Program-made: the position numbers and the translations under genes
Shown here: positions 24,166 to 33,160 of the stretch, piece by piece
Layout of the letters: each line of letters opens with the position of its first letter
Position numbering within the stretch: the stretch's first letter is position 1
The notes under the pieces: generated by a model
What the model was told of the DNA's origin: nothing
Seen by the model: only the letters and a program-made list of their open reading frames with translations
Database searches by the model: none
NCBI GenBank assembly: GCA_004556755.1
Contig: SFFW01000004.1
Coordinates: 62,001-126,000 of the forward strand
Source of the DNA: Clostridiales bacterium
GTDB lineage: Bacteria; Bacillota; Clostridia; Oscillospirales; Oscillospiraceae
Reading direction: 5' to 3'
Length of the DNA stretch: 64,000 nucleotides

Positions 24166-24924
24166 ATGTATTTTGACACCCATGCGCACTACGACAGCGG
24201 CGCCTTTAACGAGGACAGGCTGCCGCTTCTTGCGTCCATGCCGGAAAAGGGCGTGGAGCTTATAATCGACCCCGGCTGCGACCTTATAAGCAGCCGAAAG
24301 GCGATAGAGCTTGCCGAGCGCTTCGACTTCGTTTACGCTGCGGTGGGCTGGCACCCGGAGGACATCGACAAGCTGACGGAGGAGGACTACCGCAGCATGG
24401 AGAGTTTGGCGCAGCATAAAAAGTGCGTTGCGATAGGTGAGATAGGGCTTGACTATTACTGGGACGCAAGTCAAAAGGACGTGCAGAAGGCGCTGTTTCG
24501 CCGTCAGGCGGAGCTTGCGCTGAGGCTAAATAAGCCCGTCATCGTCCACGACAGGGAGGCGCACGCCGACAGTCTTGACATTGTGTGCGACTACCCGGAG
24601 CTGAGGGGCGTTTTCCACTGCTACTCCGGCAGCGTCGAGATGGCGGAGATACTGCTGAAGCGGGGCTGGTACCTCGGCTTCGACGGTCCGATCACCTACA
24701 AAAACGCCAGAAAAGCGATAGAGGTTTTGAAGGCTTGCCCGCTTGACAGAATACTCATCGAGACGGACAGCCCCTATCTAAGCCCCGTGCCGCAGCGGGG
24801 AAAGCGCAACGATTCCGGAAACCTTAAATACGTCGTCGAGAAGATCGCCGAGGTGAAGGGTATGGAGCCGAAGACGGTCGCAAAGCTGACCGCCGAAAAC
24901 GGAAGGAGGCTTTTTGGACTGTGA
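24166..24924 (+). CDS. TatD-family metal-dependent DNase
   Basis: A 252-residue TIM-barrel hydrolase. Metal ligands sit in FDTHAHYD (residues 3-10), the Glu of AIGEIGLDYYWD, the His of VIVHDREAH and VFHCYSGS, and the Asp of LIETDSPYLSPVPQRGKRN. The family acts as 3'-5' exonucleases or D-aminoacyl-tRNA deacylases. It is the first gene of a pair with the phosphatase downstream, whose GTG start overlaps its stop. Confidence 0.92.
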   Translation: MYFDTHAHYDSGAFNEDRLPLLASMPEKGVELIIDPGCDLISSRKAIELAERFDFVYAAVGWHPEDIDKLTEEDYRSMESLAQHKKCVAIGEIGLDYYWDASQKDVQKALFRRQAELALRLNKPVIVHDREAHADSLDIVCDYPELRGVFHCYSGSVEMAEILLKRGWYLGFDGPITYKNARKAIEVLKACPLDRILIETDSPYLSPVPQRGKRNDSGNLKYVVEKIAEVKGMEPKTVAKLTAENGRRLFGL

Positions 24925-25727
24925 AAAATTTACTTGAGGGAGCGCCGAACGCAAGGGACCTCGGCGGTATAAAAACGCTTGACGGGGCGATGCTTTCCCA
25001 CGGAAAGCTCATTCGCAGCGGCGTACTCAATGCCTTGAGTGCCGACGACGAAAAGACGCTTATAGGGCTACGGCTCAAAACCGTCGTCGATTTTCGCACC
25101 GACGACGAGCGCGCGCAGAAGCCAGACCGCAGCATTGACGGCGTGAGCTATGTACACTGTCCGATAGTTGAGGCGAGGAGAGAGGGCATCAGCCGTGACA
25201 AGCCGGAGACCGAGGACGAGGAGGCAATGCGCACCGTGAAAATGGCAAAGCGCCTCATGCCCCGAAACCCCGACGGCAGGGCGCAGATGCGTTCGCTGTA
25301 CCCCATACTCGTAGGCACGCCGTTTGCCATGGCGCACTACAAAAGCTTCTTTTCCGAGCTTCTCTCGGAGCGGGACGGGGCTTTGCTGTACCACTGCACC
25401 ATGGGCAAGGACCGTGTCGGCGTCGGCACGGCGCTGCTGCTTTCGGCGCTGAACGTGCATCGTGACGATATATTTGAGGACTATCTGCTTACAAACGAGC
25501 GCTGCGCCGCAGGGACGCTGCGGCTACTCGAAAGCTGCCGCCGCTATGCCGATTCGCAGGCGGAGCTGGATTTTATATACGAGCTTGACCGTGTCGACGA
25601 AAGCTACCTCGCTGCGGCGTTTGAGACCGCAGAGGAGCTTTACGGCAGCATGGCGGGCTACCTCGAAAACGCAATGGGGCTGGACACCGCCGCAGCCGAG
25701 CGCCTGCGTGAGCTGTATCTCGTATAG
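24921..25727 (+). CDS. Tyrosine/serine-type protein phosphatase (Y_phosphatase3)
   Basis: A 268-residue dual-specificity-type phosphatase. The opening NARDLGGIKTLDGAMLSHGKLIRS is the family signature. The active-site loop is HCTMGKDRVG with nucleophile C159 and phosphate-binding R165, and the general-acid segment FRTDDE lies around residue 58. Targets could be phosphoproteins or phosphoinositide-like lipids. The GTG start overlaps the tatD stop. Its 3' end faces the convergent sensor-kinase-like gene with only two bases between. Confidence 0.88.
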   Translation: MKNLLEGAPNARDLGGIKTLDGAMLSHGKLIRSGVLNALSADDEKTLIGLRLKTVVDFRTDDERAQKPDRSIDGVSYVHCPIVEARREGISRDKPETEDEEAMRTVKMAKRLMPRNPDGRAQMRSLYPILVGTPFAMAHYKSFFSELLSERDGALLYHCTMGKDRVGVGTALLLSALNVHRDDIFEDYLLTNERCAAGTLRLLESCRRYADSQAELDFIYELDRVDESYLAAAFETAEELYGSMAGYLENAMGLDTAAAERLRELYLV

Positions 25728-25729
25728 GC

Positions 25730-26806
25730 TCAGTCGTCGGTGAGAGAGCTGTAGCAGTCGTCGGGCAGGCAGGAGGTGAGCTCCTGAAGTATGCCCTGCA
25801 TCCCCAAGACCTTGTAGTCGGAGTTCGGAGCCTTGAGTATGCGGGACGGGGTCACATAGTTTGAAAACATGAGACGCACCGAGGCACCGCAGCCAATGCC
25901 CCGACTTTCGATTATCAGAGCGCCGTCGTGAAGTTCGGCGATGGAGCGGACGGCCTTGAGACCAAGCCCCACGCCCTGCGCCGCAGCGCTCAGCCGCTTG
26001 TCACCGCCGTCGCCGAATATGTGCGGGAGTGCCTCCGGGTCTATGCCGCTGCCGCTGTCGTTTACGGCAAGCACGGTGCTTTTATCGGTTTTGAGCAGCG
26101 ACACGCTTATGCGATCGCCGCTTTTGCAATGTGCAAGGCTGTTTGAAAGGAGGTTTAAAAGCGCCAGCTCCGCAAGGTAGCGGTCGACCACGAGGTAAAG
26201 CTGTTCGGGTGCGTGAAAATCAATGCTTATGCCCGACCCGCTCCTCGAAAGTATGCTTATGCTGCTTATAAGCTCACCGAAAAGACGGGTGAGGTCGGTG
26301 GACTCGGCGCGGAGCGGACACGCCCCGTGGTGCATGAGATCTATAAGGTTTAGGTTGTCGATGTTTCGCTTCATGCGGTAGTAGCTGCGGTTTACGCAGA
26401 TCGAGTAGCTGCGAAGCTGCTCGTCTTTTCGCATCTCGGCGAGTTGGGAAAGCCGACTGCCGCACATCCTGAGATTTGCGAGGGAGGAGCGCATACTTGC
26501 AAATGCCGCCGCTTCGATGCCCTCCTCGTCTGCCGAGGGGGTCAGGACGAAGTATTGCTCGGTCGGTGCATTGCAGACGTTGACGACGCAGTTTCTTTTG
26601 CCGATAAATCCCGTCGACGTAAAGGTGCTGCCGTGCGTACCCGTAAGGTGCGACGGGAGCAGCAGCGATGCGGGCTTCCCCGTGAAGTCCTTTCCGGCGA
26701 GAGACACCGCTGCCGGGTTCATGTAGCTAATAAGCTCCTTTTTGACAATTATGACGGGCTGCTCCAGCAGCGACAGCACCGAAACGGGAATTTTGCGTTC
26801 AGCCAT
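25730..26806 (-). CDS. Sensor-kinase-like protein with HATPase domain but no phospho-His box
   Basis: A 358-residue soluble protein. Residues about 10-90 look PAS-like. A helical dimerisation-like region (about 95-150) contains ASMRSSLANLRMCGSRLSQ where kinases have HELRTPL; no His lies at the phosphoacceptor position. The ATPase domain (about 205-320) has the N box ELALLNLLSNSLAHCKSG, G1 NDSGSGI and G2 GVGLGLKAV. It may bind ATP and act as a phosphatase or regulatory partner rather than a true kinase. No response regulator is adjacent. The start is the ATG behind GGGAGGAG. Confidence 0.75.
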   Translation of the reverse strand: MAERKIPVSVLSLLEQPVIIVKKELISYMNPAAVSLAGKDFTGKPASLLLPSHLTGTHGSTFTSTGFIGKRNCVVNVCNAPTEQYFVLTPSADEEGIEAAAFASMRSSLANLRMCGSRLSQLAEMRKDEQLRSYSICVNRSYYRMKRNIDNLNLIDLMHHGACPLRAESTDLTRLFGELISSISILSRSGSGISIDFHAPEQLYLVVDRYLAELALLNLLSNSLAHCKSGDRISVSLLKTDKSTVLAVNDSGSGIDPEALPHIFGDGGDKRLSAAAQGVGLGLKAVRSIAELHDGALIIESRGIGCGASVRLMFSNYVTPSRILKAPNSDYKVLGMQGILQELTSCLPDDCYSSLTDD

Positions 26807-26926
26807 ACTTCTCCTCCCTTTATAATTTATAATATTTCTTAATAATTTTATCAAAAACAGACAAAATATACAATAGCAAAGCCAAAATCATGCGATTTTT
26901 GCGCTTTATTTGGATGTATCTCAATA

Positions 26927-26956
26927 TTGCAATTACAGGTTATTGTATGATACAAT
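26927..26956 (+). promoter_or_regulatory. gapA promoter
   Basis: -35 TTGCAA (26927-26932), 18-bp spacer, -10 TACAAT (26951-26956). The -35 is not ideal. The 150-bp region is otherwise AT-rich with no other clear element. Confidence 0.55.
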
Positions 26957-27010
26957 TTTAGACAAAGGCAAATCATTCCTATGATAATTTTTTAAAATGG
27001 AGGAATAAAC

Positions 27011-28021
27011 ATGATCAGAGTTGCTATCAATGGTTTCGGACGTATCGGACGTCTCGCTTTCAGAGCCGCCATCGTTTCGGACGACATCGAGGTCGTTGCA
27101 ATTAACGCCCCCGACAAAAGCACCGCACAGCTCGCTTACTGCGTAAAGTATGACTCCGTACACGGACGCTTTAACGGCACCGTAGAGTATGACGAAAGCT
27201 CCATCACCGTCAACGGCAAGAAGGTCGCCGTGGTCGGCAACAGAGATCCCAGACAGCTCCCCTGGGGCGAGATGGGCGTTGAATATGTTCTCGAATGCAC
27301 CGGTGCTTTCCTCACCACCGAGGCGGCACAGGCTCACATCGACGCCGGCGCACAGATCGTTGTTCTGTCCGGGCCCTCCAAGGACGACACCCCCATGTTC
27401 GTGTGCGGTGTAAACCTTGACAAGTACACCCCCGACATCAAGGTCGTTTCCAACGCATCCTGCACCACCAACTGCCTTGCACCTCTTGCAAAGGTCATAA
27501 ACGATAAGTTCGGCATCGTCGAGGGTCTTATGACAACCGTTCACGCCGACACCGCCACTCAGGAGGTCGTTGACGGCTTCTCCAATAAGAATTGGAGACT
27601 GGGCCGCTCTTGCATCGGCAATATCATCCCCACCAGCACCGGCGCAGCGAAGGCTGTCGGCAAGGTCATCCCCGAACTCAAGGGCAAGCTCACCGGCACC
27701 TCCATGCGTATCCCCAGCGCCGACGTTTCCATCGTCGACCTGACCTGCCGCCTCGAAAAGGGCGCAAGCTACGAGGAGATCTGTGCAGCGGTCAAGGAAG
27801 CCTCCGAGGGTGCAATGAAGGGCGTTATCGAGTACGTTGACGAGGACGTCGTCTCCTCCGACTTCATCACCGATCCGCACACCAGCATTTTCGACGCAAA
27901 GGCCGGTCTTGCGCTGAACGACAACTTCGTAAAGCTCATGGCATGGTACGATAACGAGTGGGGCTTTAGCTGCAAGATGCTCGACCTCACCCGCCACATC
28001 GACTTAGTCCGCAAGGCATGA
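27011..28021 (+). CDS. gapA: Glyceraldehyde-3-phosphate dehydrogenase
   Basis: A 336-residue type I GAPDH. NAD loop INGFGRIGRLAFRA at the start, catalytic C151 in SNASCTTNCLAPLA, H178 in MTTVHAD, and the C-terminal WYDNEWGFSCKMLDL. It oxidises glyceraldehyde 3-phosphate with NAD+ and phosphate in glycolysis. Codon use is strongly biased (C-ending codons), as expected for high expression. It is monocistronic, with a terminator after it. TGGAGG precedes the ATG. Confidence 0.97.
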   Translation: MIRVAINGFGRIGRLAFRAAIVSDDIEVVAINAPDKSTAQLAYCVKYDSVHGRFNGTVEYDESSITVNGKKVAVVGNRDPRQLPWGEMGVEYVLECTGAFLTTEAAQAHIDAGAQIVVLSGPSKDDTPMFVCGVNLDKYTPDIKVVSNASCTTNCLAPLAKVINDKFGIVEGLMTTVHADTATQEVVDGFSNKNWRLGRSCIGNIIPTSTGAAKAVGKVIPELKGKLTGTSMRIPSADVSIVDLTCRLEKGASYEEICAAVKEASEGAMKGVIEYVDEDVVSSDFITDPHTSIFDAKAGLALNDNFVKLMAWYDNEWGFSCKMLDLTRHIDLVRKA

Positions 28022-28037
28022 TTCAATAGCATAACAA

Positions 28038-28074
28038 AAGCGCTCCGAAATTTTCGGAGCGCTTATTCTTTTTT
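28038..28074 (+). terminator. gapA terminator
   Basis: Stem AAGCGCTCCGAA / TTCGGAGCGCTT with ATT loop and tail ATTCTTTTTT. It also lies at the end of the convergent hydrolase gene. Confidence 0.88.
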
Positions 28075-28561
28075 ACATCAGGTCGTCGAGGGATTCGACG
28101 GAGCTGCCCTTGCTCTCGTAATATGCGAGCATTTCGGGAAGCTTTTTCTTGTCGTAGCTTGTGACGCAGTCGGACAGCACATGAACCTTATACCCGCTCT
28201 TGGTCATGTTAAAGCAGGTGGATTTCACGCAGGCGGTGGCGTCGGCACCGGTAAGGAAAAACTCCGTGATGCCGTGATCCTCGATGAATCTGAGAAAGTC
28301 CTCGCTCGTTAAGGCGTTGCTCTTGGATTTGACAAAAATAAAGTCGGAAACGACGTCCAGCTCCGGCACAAGCTCTGCGCCGTGCGTGTTGGGCTTAAAG
28401 GTCCTCGTTCCGGCGGACAGATTGTTGTGCTTAATGTAAACGACGTACATTTCGGCTTCGACCGCCCACGCTATCGCACGATTGACACGTTCGACGATCT
28501 CTCTGTAATTCTTCGTTATGTCGTTTTGAAGGTCTATAACGACCAAAGCGCTGTTTTTCAC
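28073..28561 (-). CDS. Isochorismatase-family cysteine hydrolase
   Basis: A 162-residue protein with the triad of the family: Asp in VVIDLQNDI (residue 9 area), Lys in FVKSKSNAL and Cys in GADATACVKSTC. Relatives include nicotinamidase, ureidoacrylate hydrolase and isochorismatase; the substrate is not predictable. A GTG start behind CGGAGGAATATT is preferred over longer readings. It follows the phosphoesterase gene on the minus strand with a 16-base gap. Confidence 0.85.
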   Translation of the reverse strand: MKNSALVVIDLQNDITKNYREIVERVNRAIAWAVEAEMYVVYIKHNNLSAGTRTFKPNTHGAELVPELDVVSDFIFVKSKSNALTSEDFLRFIEDHGITEFFLTGADATACVKSTCFNMTKSGYKVHVLSDCVTSYDKKKLPEMLAYYESKGSSVESLDDLM

Positions 28562-28577
28562 TGAAATATTCCTCCGT

Positions 28578-29468
28578 TTATTCTTCGGGTACAAGGTCGA
28601 TGACGCAGATTTCGGGACGGTTAAAGAGCCTCGGTACCATGCCGTAGCCGTACAGCCCGGAGGAGAGGATCATGTCGGTGTCGCCGAAGCGGTAGCGCCC
28701 GTGATCGTATTCCGGGAACAGTCCCTCGCTCGGCGATATGACGCCGCCGACAAAGGGCAGCCGCCACAGTCCGCCGTGAACGTGACCGCTGATGACGAGG
28801 TCCATGCGGAACTCCTCCCACGGCTCAAAAAATATCATCATGTTCGGCATATGCGCAAGGTACACGGTCGGAAGCTCACATGAGCGCAGGTCCTCGAAAA
28901 ACGCATATTCGGTGCCGTCAAGGTCGTGGTCGCTGTCGTCAGAGTAGTAACTGAGCCAAGGCGAGTTTCCACCCAAAAGCCCGACAAGCCGAATGCGGTT
29001 GCCGCCGATCTCGACGTCCGAGTATTCGTTATTGAGAAACACCCCGCCGGCGTCCTCGACCGCTGCCTTGAGGTCCGTGAGCTTTGCGGTGTAAAACTCG
29101 TCCTCGTGATTGCCGATCGTGTAGTACACTGGGGCGATCTCACGCAGCCTGCGCACGAGTGCGGCAAAGCGCTCGATATCCTCGGAGTCTGCGTCCCGGC
29201 TGAGCATATCGCCGACGCAGAATATCGCATCGGGCTTCTGCTCCGCAATGAGGCTTATAAGGCGCTCGTTATCCTCACCGTATTCCTTGCTGTGCAGGTC
29301 GCTTATCGCAACGACCCGGCACGGCGTTTCTATCCCCGGCAGTACCTCGGTGTAGTATGTGGCTTTTACGGAAACGCTGCACACGACGGCAGAGACCGCC
29401 GCCGCTATAAGGCAGATGCCGAGTATGATAAGCAGTACCGTCATAATTCGTTTGAGTCTTAAGGACAT
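28578..29468 (-). CDS. Membrane-anchored metallophosphoesterase (YkuE-like)
   Basis: A 296-residue protein with one N-terminal membrane helix (about 8-30) and a calcineurin-like domain outside it. Metal motifs in order: AISDLHS, FCVGDMLSRD, YTIGNHEDE, LAHMPN and SGHVHGG. Relatives hydrolyse lipid-linked or nucleotide phosphates such as UDP-diacylglucosamine. It starts one or two bases after the PlsY-like gene ends, so it belongs to the same minus-strand operon. Confidence 0.88.
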   Translation of the reverse strand: MSLRLKRIMTVLLIILGICLIAAAVSAVVCSVSVKATYYTEVLPGIETPCRVVAISDLHSKEYGEDNERLISLIAEQKPDAIFCVGDMLSRDADSEDIERFAALVRRLREIAPVYYTIGNHEDEFYTAKLTDLKAAVEDAGGVFLNNEYSDVEIGGNRIRLVGLLGGNSPWLSYYSDDSDHDLDGTEYAFFEDLRSCELPTVYLAHMPNMMIFFEPWEEFRMDLVISGHVHGGLWRLPFVGGVISPSEGLFPEYDHGRYRFGDTDMILSSGLYGYGMVPRLFNRPEICVIDLVPEE

Positions 29469-29471
29469 GGC

Positions 29472-30167
29472 TTACTTTTTCCTGCCCTTGCCTGCGCCTT
29501 CGGGCTTTTCGGGCGCTTTTGCAAAATGCTCGTTTTCGTCAAACATATAGCTCAGGTCACGGACGTATTTAAACTTCTCCTGCTTATGCGTCGCTATGCG
29601 GTACAGGGTCTTTGTGTTTTGCAGCAGCACGAGCAGCATACACAGCAGAAGCAGCGTATGCACCCAAGCACCCTCCATTGTGATTATCGAAAAGCCGTAC
29701 ATAAAAACGGCTGCGATGACCTCCGCAAGGGCGGGGTAGCGGGTGGCAAAGTATGCGATGATTATGATGATCGCAAGCACGGCGCCGATCTCGAAGTTTA
29801 CCGCCATTGCACCGAACATGAGGGCAAAGTAGCTGACCTCGCCCTTAAAGCGGTACATGATGGGGAATGCGGTGCCGAGCAGCAGACAGAAGAAAGCAAA
29901 GCAGCGTCCTATGTCGGCACAGTCGAGTATGCTCATAAGCCAGCCGCCGACAAGCACCGGCAGCAGCGAGCGTATAAGCTCAATCACCAGCAGAACGAGA
30001 AAGCCCGCCTTGCCGTAGCGACGGTAAAACTGCGTGATGCCGAGGTTGTTTCTCGGATACTTACGCAGGTTTTTGCGGAACACGAGGTGCGAGGCGATCT
30101 GAACGGTGCTGAGACTTCCGACGAAGTAGGCAAAAGCGCCCGTGAGAGCAAGCAGCAGAAAGCTCAT
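29472..30167 (-). CDS. PlsY-like membrane acyltransferase, degenerate motif
   Basis: A 231-residue membrane protein with about five helices. It has PlsY-type position and hydropathy next to der, the usual clostridial neighbourhood of plsY. The N-terminal GSLSTVQIASHLVFRKNLRKYPRNNLGITQFYRRYGKAG matches PlsY in layout, but the key GSGNxGATN motif reads RNNLGITQF. The C-terminus adds a charged tail of about 40 residues. True PlsY transfers acyl from acyl-phosphate to glycerol 3-phosphate. This copy may have another substrate or be inactive. The start overlaps the der stop (ATGA). Confidence 0.65.
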   Translation of the reverse strand: MSFLLLALTGAFAYFVGSLSTVQIASHLVFRKNLRKYPRNNLGITQFYRRYGKAGFLVLLVIELIRSLLPVLVGGWLMSILDCADIGRCFAFFCLLLGTAFPIMYRFKGEVSYFALMFGAMAVNFEIGAVLAIIIIIAYFATRYPALAEVIAAVFMYGFSIITMEGAWVHTLLLLCMLLVLLQNTKTLYRIATHKQEKFKYVRDLSYMFDENEHFAKAPEKPEGAGKGRKK

Positions 30168-31489
30168 TCCTTGTCTCCCTTCTGCCGTATGACCATGCGT
30201 ATGGGGGTACCCTCAAGCCCGAACACTGCACGGATCTGATTTTCTAAATAGCGCTGATACGAGAAGTGGAACAGATCCTTCCTGTTGCAGAACACGACGA
30301 AGTTCGGCGGGCAGATGCCCGTCTGCGTCATGTAGTATATCTTCAGGCGGCGACCCTTGTCGGTGGGCGGCTGTACCCTTGCCTGCGCATCGGAGAGAAC
30401 GTCGTTGAGCATACCCGTGGTGATGCGCATATGCGACTGGTCGTTTACGAAGTTGACAAGCTCAAAAATGCGGTCGGTGCGCTGACCCGTGACTGCGGAT
30501 ATGAACAGCACGGGAGCGTAGCTCATAAAGCTCAGGTCACGCATGACGTCCTTGCGCATTTTCTCAAGCGTCCCCGTCTCCTTTTCGACGAGGTCCCACT
30601 TGTTGACTACGATGATGCTCGCCTTGCCCGCCTCGTGCGCCATGCCTGCGATCTTCGTGTCCTGCTCGGTAACGCCGTCACGGGCGTCGATCATTATAAG
30701 GCACACGTCGGCACGCTCGATGGCGAGCTGCGCACGCATGACGGAAAACTTCTCGACACGCTCGTCAACACGGCTTTTTCTGCGTATTCCGGCGGTGTCG
30801 ATAAAAACGTATTTACCGTATTTGTTCTCAAACTCGGTGTCCACGGCGTCACGGGTGGTACCCGCCATGTCAGCGACGATGACACGCTTTTCGCCGAGGA
30901 TGTGGTTTATGAGCGAGGACTTGCCGACGTTGGGCTTGCCGATGACGGCGACACGGATGCGGTCGTCCTCGTCGTCATGCTCCTCCTCCTGGGGAAAGTA
31001 TTTTGCGCACTCGTCGAGCAGGTCGCCGGTGCCGTGACCGTGAACGGCGGAGACGGCGATGGGGTCGCCCATGCCAAGCTCGTAAAACTCATAGATGGCG
31101 GGGTCGAGCTGACCCGTGGAGTCCATCTTATTAACCGCAAGCACGGTCGGCTTGCCGGAGCGCAGAAGCATATTTGCGACCTCACGGTCGGCTGCGGTGA
31201 CTCCGGTGCGAACGTCGGTGACGAGGATTATCACGTCGGCGGCGTTTATTGCGATATTCGCCTGCTCACGCATGAAGGAGAGTATTTCATTGTCGGTGGT
31301 CGGCTCGATGCCGCCCGTGTCCACGATGTCGAATTTTCTGCCGCACCACTCACATTCGGCGTACAGTCTGTCACGGGTGACGCCCGGAGTGTCCTCAACG
31401 ATGGAAAGACGCTTGCCGCAGAGCTTGTTGAAGAGCATCGACTTTCCGACGTTGGGTCTGCCAACTATGGCAACAAGAGGTTTGGACAT
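30164..31489 (-). CDS. der: Ribosome-associated GTPase Der (EngA)
   Basis: A 441-residue protein with two tandem GTPase domains: GRPNVGKSMLFN / DTGGIE / NKMD in the first, GKPNVGKSSLIN / DTAGIRRKSRV / NKWD in the second, and a C-terminal KH-like domain ending RMVIRQKGDKE. It is essential for 50S subunit assembly in bacteria. It lies in the usual clostridial cluster DUF512-der-plsY. Ribosome site GGAGGCGG upstream. Confidence 0.96.
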   Translation of the reverse strand: MSKPLVAIVGRPNVGKSMLFNKLCGKRLSIVEDTPGVTRDRLYAECEWCGRKFDIVDTGGIEPTTDNEILSFMREQANIAINAADVIILVTDVRTGVTAADREVANMLLRSGKPTVLAVNKMDSTGQLDPAIYEFYELGMGDPIAVSAVHGHGTGDLLDECAKYFPQEEEHDDEDDRIRVAVIGKPNVGKSSLINHILGEKRVIVADMAGTTRDAVDTEFENKYGKYVFIDTAGIRRKSRVDERVEKFSVMRAQLAIERADVCLIMIDARDGVTEQDTKIAGMAHEAGKASIIVVNKWDLVEKETGTLEKMRKDVMRDLSFMSYAPVLFISAVTGQRTDRIFELVNFVNDQSHMRITTGMLNDVLSDAQARVQPPTDKGRRLKIYYMTQTGICPPNFVVFCNRKDLFHFSYQRYLENQIRAVFGLEGTPIRMVIRQKGDKE

Positions 31490-31501
31490 TTTTCCGCCTC
31501 C

Positions 31502-32875
31502 TTAATTCTGATTGTATTTGTAAAAGCATTCTCTGTCCGGGCTTCTTTCGGGGATGACGACCTTCGGCAGATTGTCGCCGGAGATGGCGTCCCACAGTGC
31601 AAAGCCGTCGGACTCGATGGGGTATATCGGCACGCCGAGCGCCGCCGACGCTTCCTCAAGGGTCACGTCGTCGAGGAAATCCAGCTCCTCACGACGCAGC
31701 ATATTCTGCGAAATGAAAAGGCGCTCGCCGAGGTCACGGCCCTTGAGCTGGGCAATGAGGTCCTGCCCGGTTATAAGCCCCGTGACGTTTATGCGATGAC
31801 CGAAGAAGTCGTTTAAAATGGGATAGACCCTTCCGTCTATATTATCATACTTTTGCTTTGCTGTAAAAACAAGTTTTTCAAAGAAGGGCGCAGCGGAGGT
31901 ACCCGTGGCGATGGAAAACGGCACTCCGTCCGGCGTATCGGAAAGGCTCAGGGCGGAGGCAAACTCACGCTCTAACAGCCTTATCATGCCGACGCCGTTT
32001 TCAAGCTGCGTATGCTCCTCGTAGAAATCGTCATCCGGAAGCTCACGTCCTGCGCATATGTACATTTCGTCCGAGCAGAAGAATATCCTCGTGCCGTACT
32101 TTTCAAGGCAGCGATCGCCGAATTCGGTAACCATGTCGATGGTTTCGGCGGAGTGTTCGGACGTAAACGGGACGAGAGGGTAAAGCCCCTCACGGTACTT
32201 CGTAAGCCCGACCGGGACGATGGAAACGCTGTGAACGTGCGGATACAGCGCCGCAAGGTCCTCCATGCTGCGCATGAGCGCATCCCCGTCGTTTAAGCCG
32301 GGGCAGCAGACGATCTGACAGTTCATCGTTATGCCGCCGTCGGCAAAGCGGCGCATGATATCCATGCACCTGCCTGCGTTTTTGTTGCGCAGGAGCTTAA
32401 CACGAAGCTCCGGGTCCGTTGCGTGGACCGAGATGTTGACGGGGCTGACGTGCAGACCGATGATGCGGCAGATCTCACGCTCTGTAAGGTTTGTGAGCGT
32501 GATGTAATTGCCGAGAAGAAAGCTCAGGCGTGCGTCGTCATCCTTAAAATACATGGTCTTGCGCATACCCTTAGGGAGCTGGTCTATAAAGCAGAAGACG
32601 CAGCGGTTTGCGCAGGAGCGGGGTCTGTCCATGAGATAGCTCTCGAACTCCAGACCGAGATCCTCGCCCTCGGCCTTGCTTATGTGCACCGTGTGACTGC
32701 GCCCCTCCGGGGTGAGCAGCACGATGCTGAGCTCCGTGTCGTAGGCGTAGAACTTGTAGTCAAGCACGTCACGGACCTCGTTGCCGTTTATGGAGACGAC
32801 ACGGTCGCCGATGTGCGCCCACGGACGCAGCGGGCTTGTGTCTTCAATTTTGGAGATAACGTTTTCGTGGATCAT
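31502..32875 (-). CDS. DUF512 radical SAM protein with N-terminal PDZ domain
   Basis: A 457-residue protein. A PDZ-like part (about 1-75) reads IGDRVVSINGNEVRDVLDYKFYA. The iron-sulfur motif is C88-x3-C92-x2-C95 (CANRCVFCFIDQLPKGMR), and the C-terminal DUF512 region carries GTSAAPF and VTGLITGQDLI. The reaction is unknown. The gene is commonly next to der in Clostridia, so a link to ribosome or membrane assembly has been suggested by context only. Confidence 0.9.
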   Translation of the reverse strand: MIHENVISKIEDTSPLRPWAHIGDRVVSINGNEVRDVLDYKFYAYDTELSIVLLTPEGRSHTVHISKAEGEDLGLEFESYLMDRPRSCANRCVFCFIDQLPKGMRKTMYFKDDDARLSFLLGNYITLTNLTEREICRIIGLHVSPVNISVHATDPELRVKLLRNKNAGRCMDIMRRFADGGITMNCQIVCCPGLNDGDALMRSMEDLAALYPHVHSVSIVPVGLTKYREGLYPLVPFTSEHSAETIDMVTEFGDRCLEKYGTRIFFCSDEMYICAGRELPDDDFYEEHTQLENGVGMIRLLEREFASALSLSDTPDGVPFSIATGTSAAPFFEKLVFTAKQKYDNIDGRVYPILNDFFGHRINVTGLITGQDLIAQLKGRDLGERLFISQNMLRREELDFLDDVTLEEASAALGVPIYPIESDGFALWDAISGDNLPKVVIPERSPDRECFYKYNQN

Positions 32876-32894
32876 CTTGCACCGCCAGATACAG

Positions 32895-32925
32895 CAAAAG
32901 GAGGAAAGGTACGCCCTTTCCTCCT
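32895..32925 (-). terminator. Terminator after rpmF
   Basis: Minus strand: AGGAGGAAAGG / CCTTTCCTCCT around a GCGTA loop, followed by TTTGC. The T tract is short, so partial read-through into the DUF512-der operon is possible. The stem would also bury an AGGAGG sequence. Confidence 0.6.
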
Positions 32926-32933
32926 AAAGCATT

Positions 32934-33122
32934 TTACTTATTATCCTCAACCTTCAGGACCTGACGGCCGTTGTACATGCCGCATTCCTTGCAAACACGG
33001 TGAGGCATTTTGAAAGCACCGCAGTTGGGGCACTTAACAATACCGGGAGCGGTGAGCTTCCAGTGAGAGGAACGTCTCTTATCACGTCTCTGTCTTGATA
33101 CTTTTCCCTTAGGGACTGCCAT
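32934..33122 (-). CDS. rpmF: 50S ribosomal protein L32
   Basis: A 62-residue protein: MAVPKGKVSRQRRDKRRSSH at the start and a zinc ribbon CPNCG...CKECG in the C-terminal half. The four cysteines mark the zinc-binding form. It follows yceD with a 38-base gap, the conserved yceD-rpmF arrangement. Confidence 0.97.
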   Translation of the reverse strand: MAVPKGKVSRQRRDKRRSSHWKLTAPGIVKCPNCGAFKMPHRVCKECGMYNGRQVLKVEDNK

Positions 33123-33160
33123 GGTGACACCTCCTGATTCAGCTGTTATGAGCAGCGTTA

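Noticed and set aside
30266..31816. Antisense open frame of about 516 codons opposite der and the radical SAM gene
   Set aside because: Both genes on the other strand are clear families with intact motifs; the antisense frame has no ribosome site or recognisable sequence.
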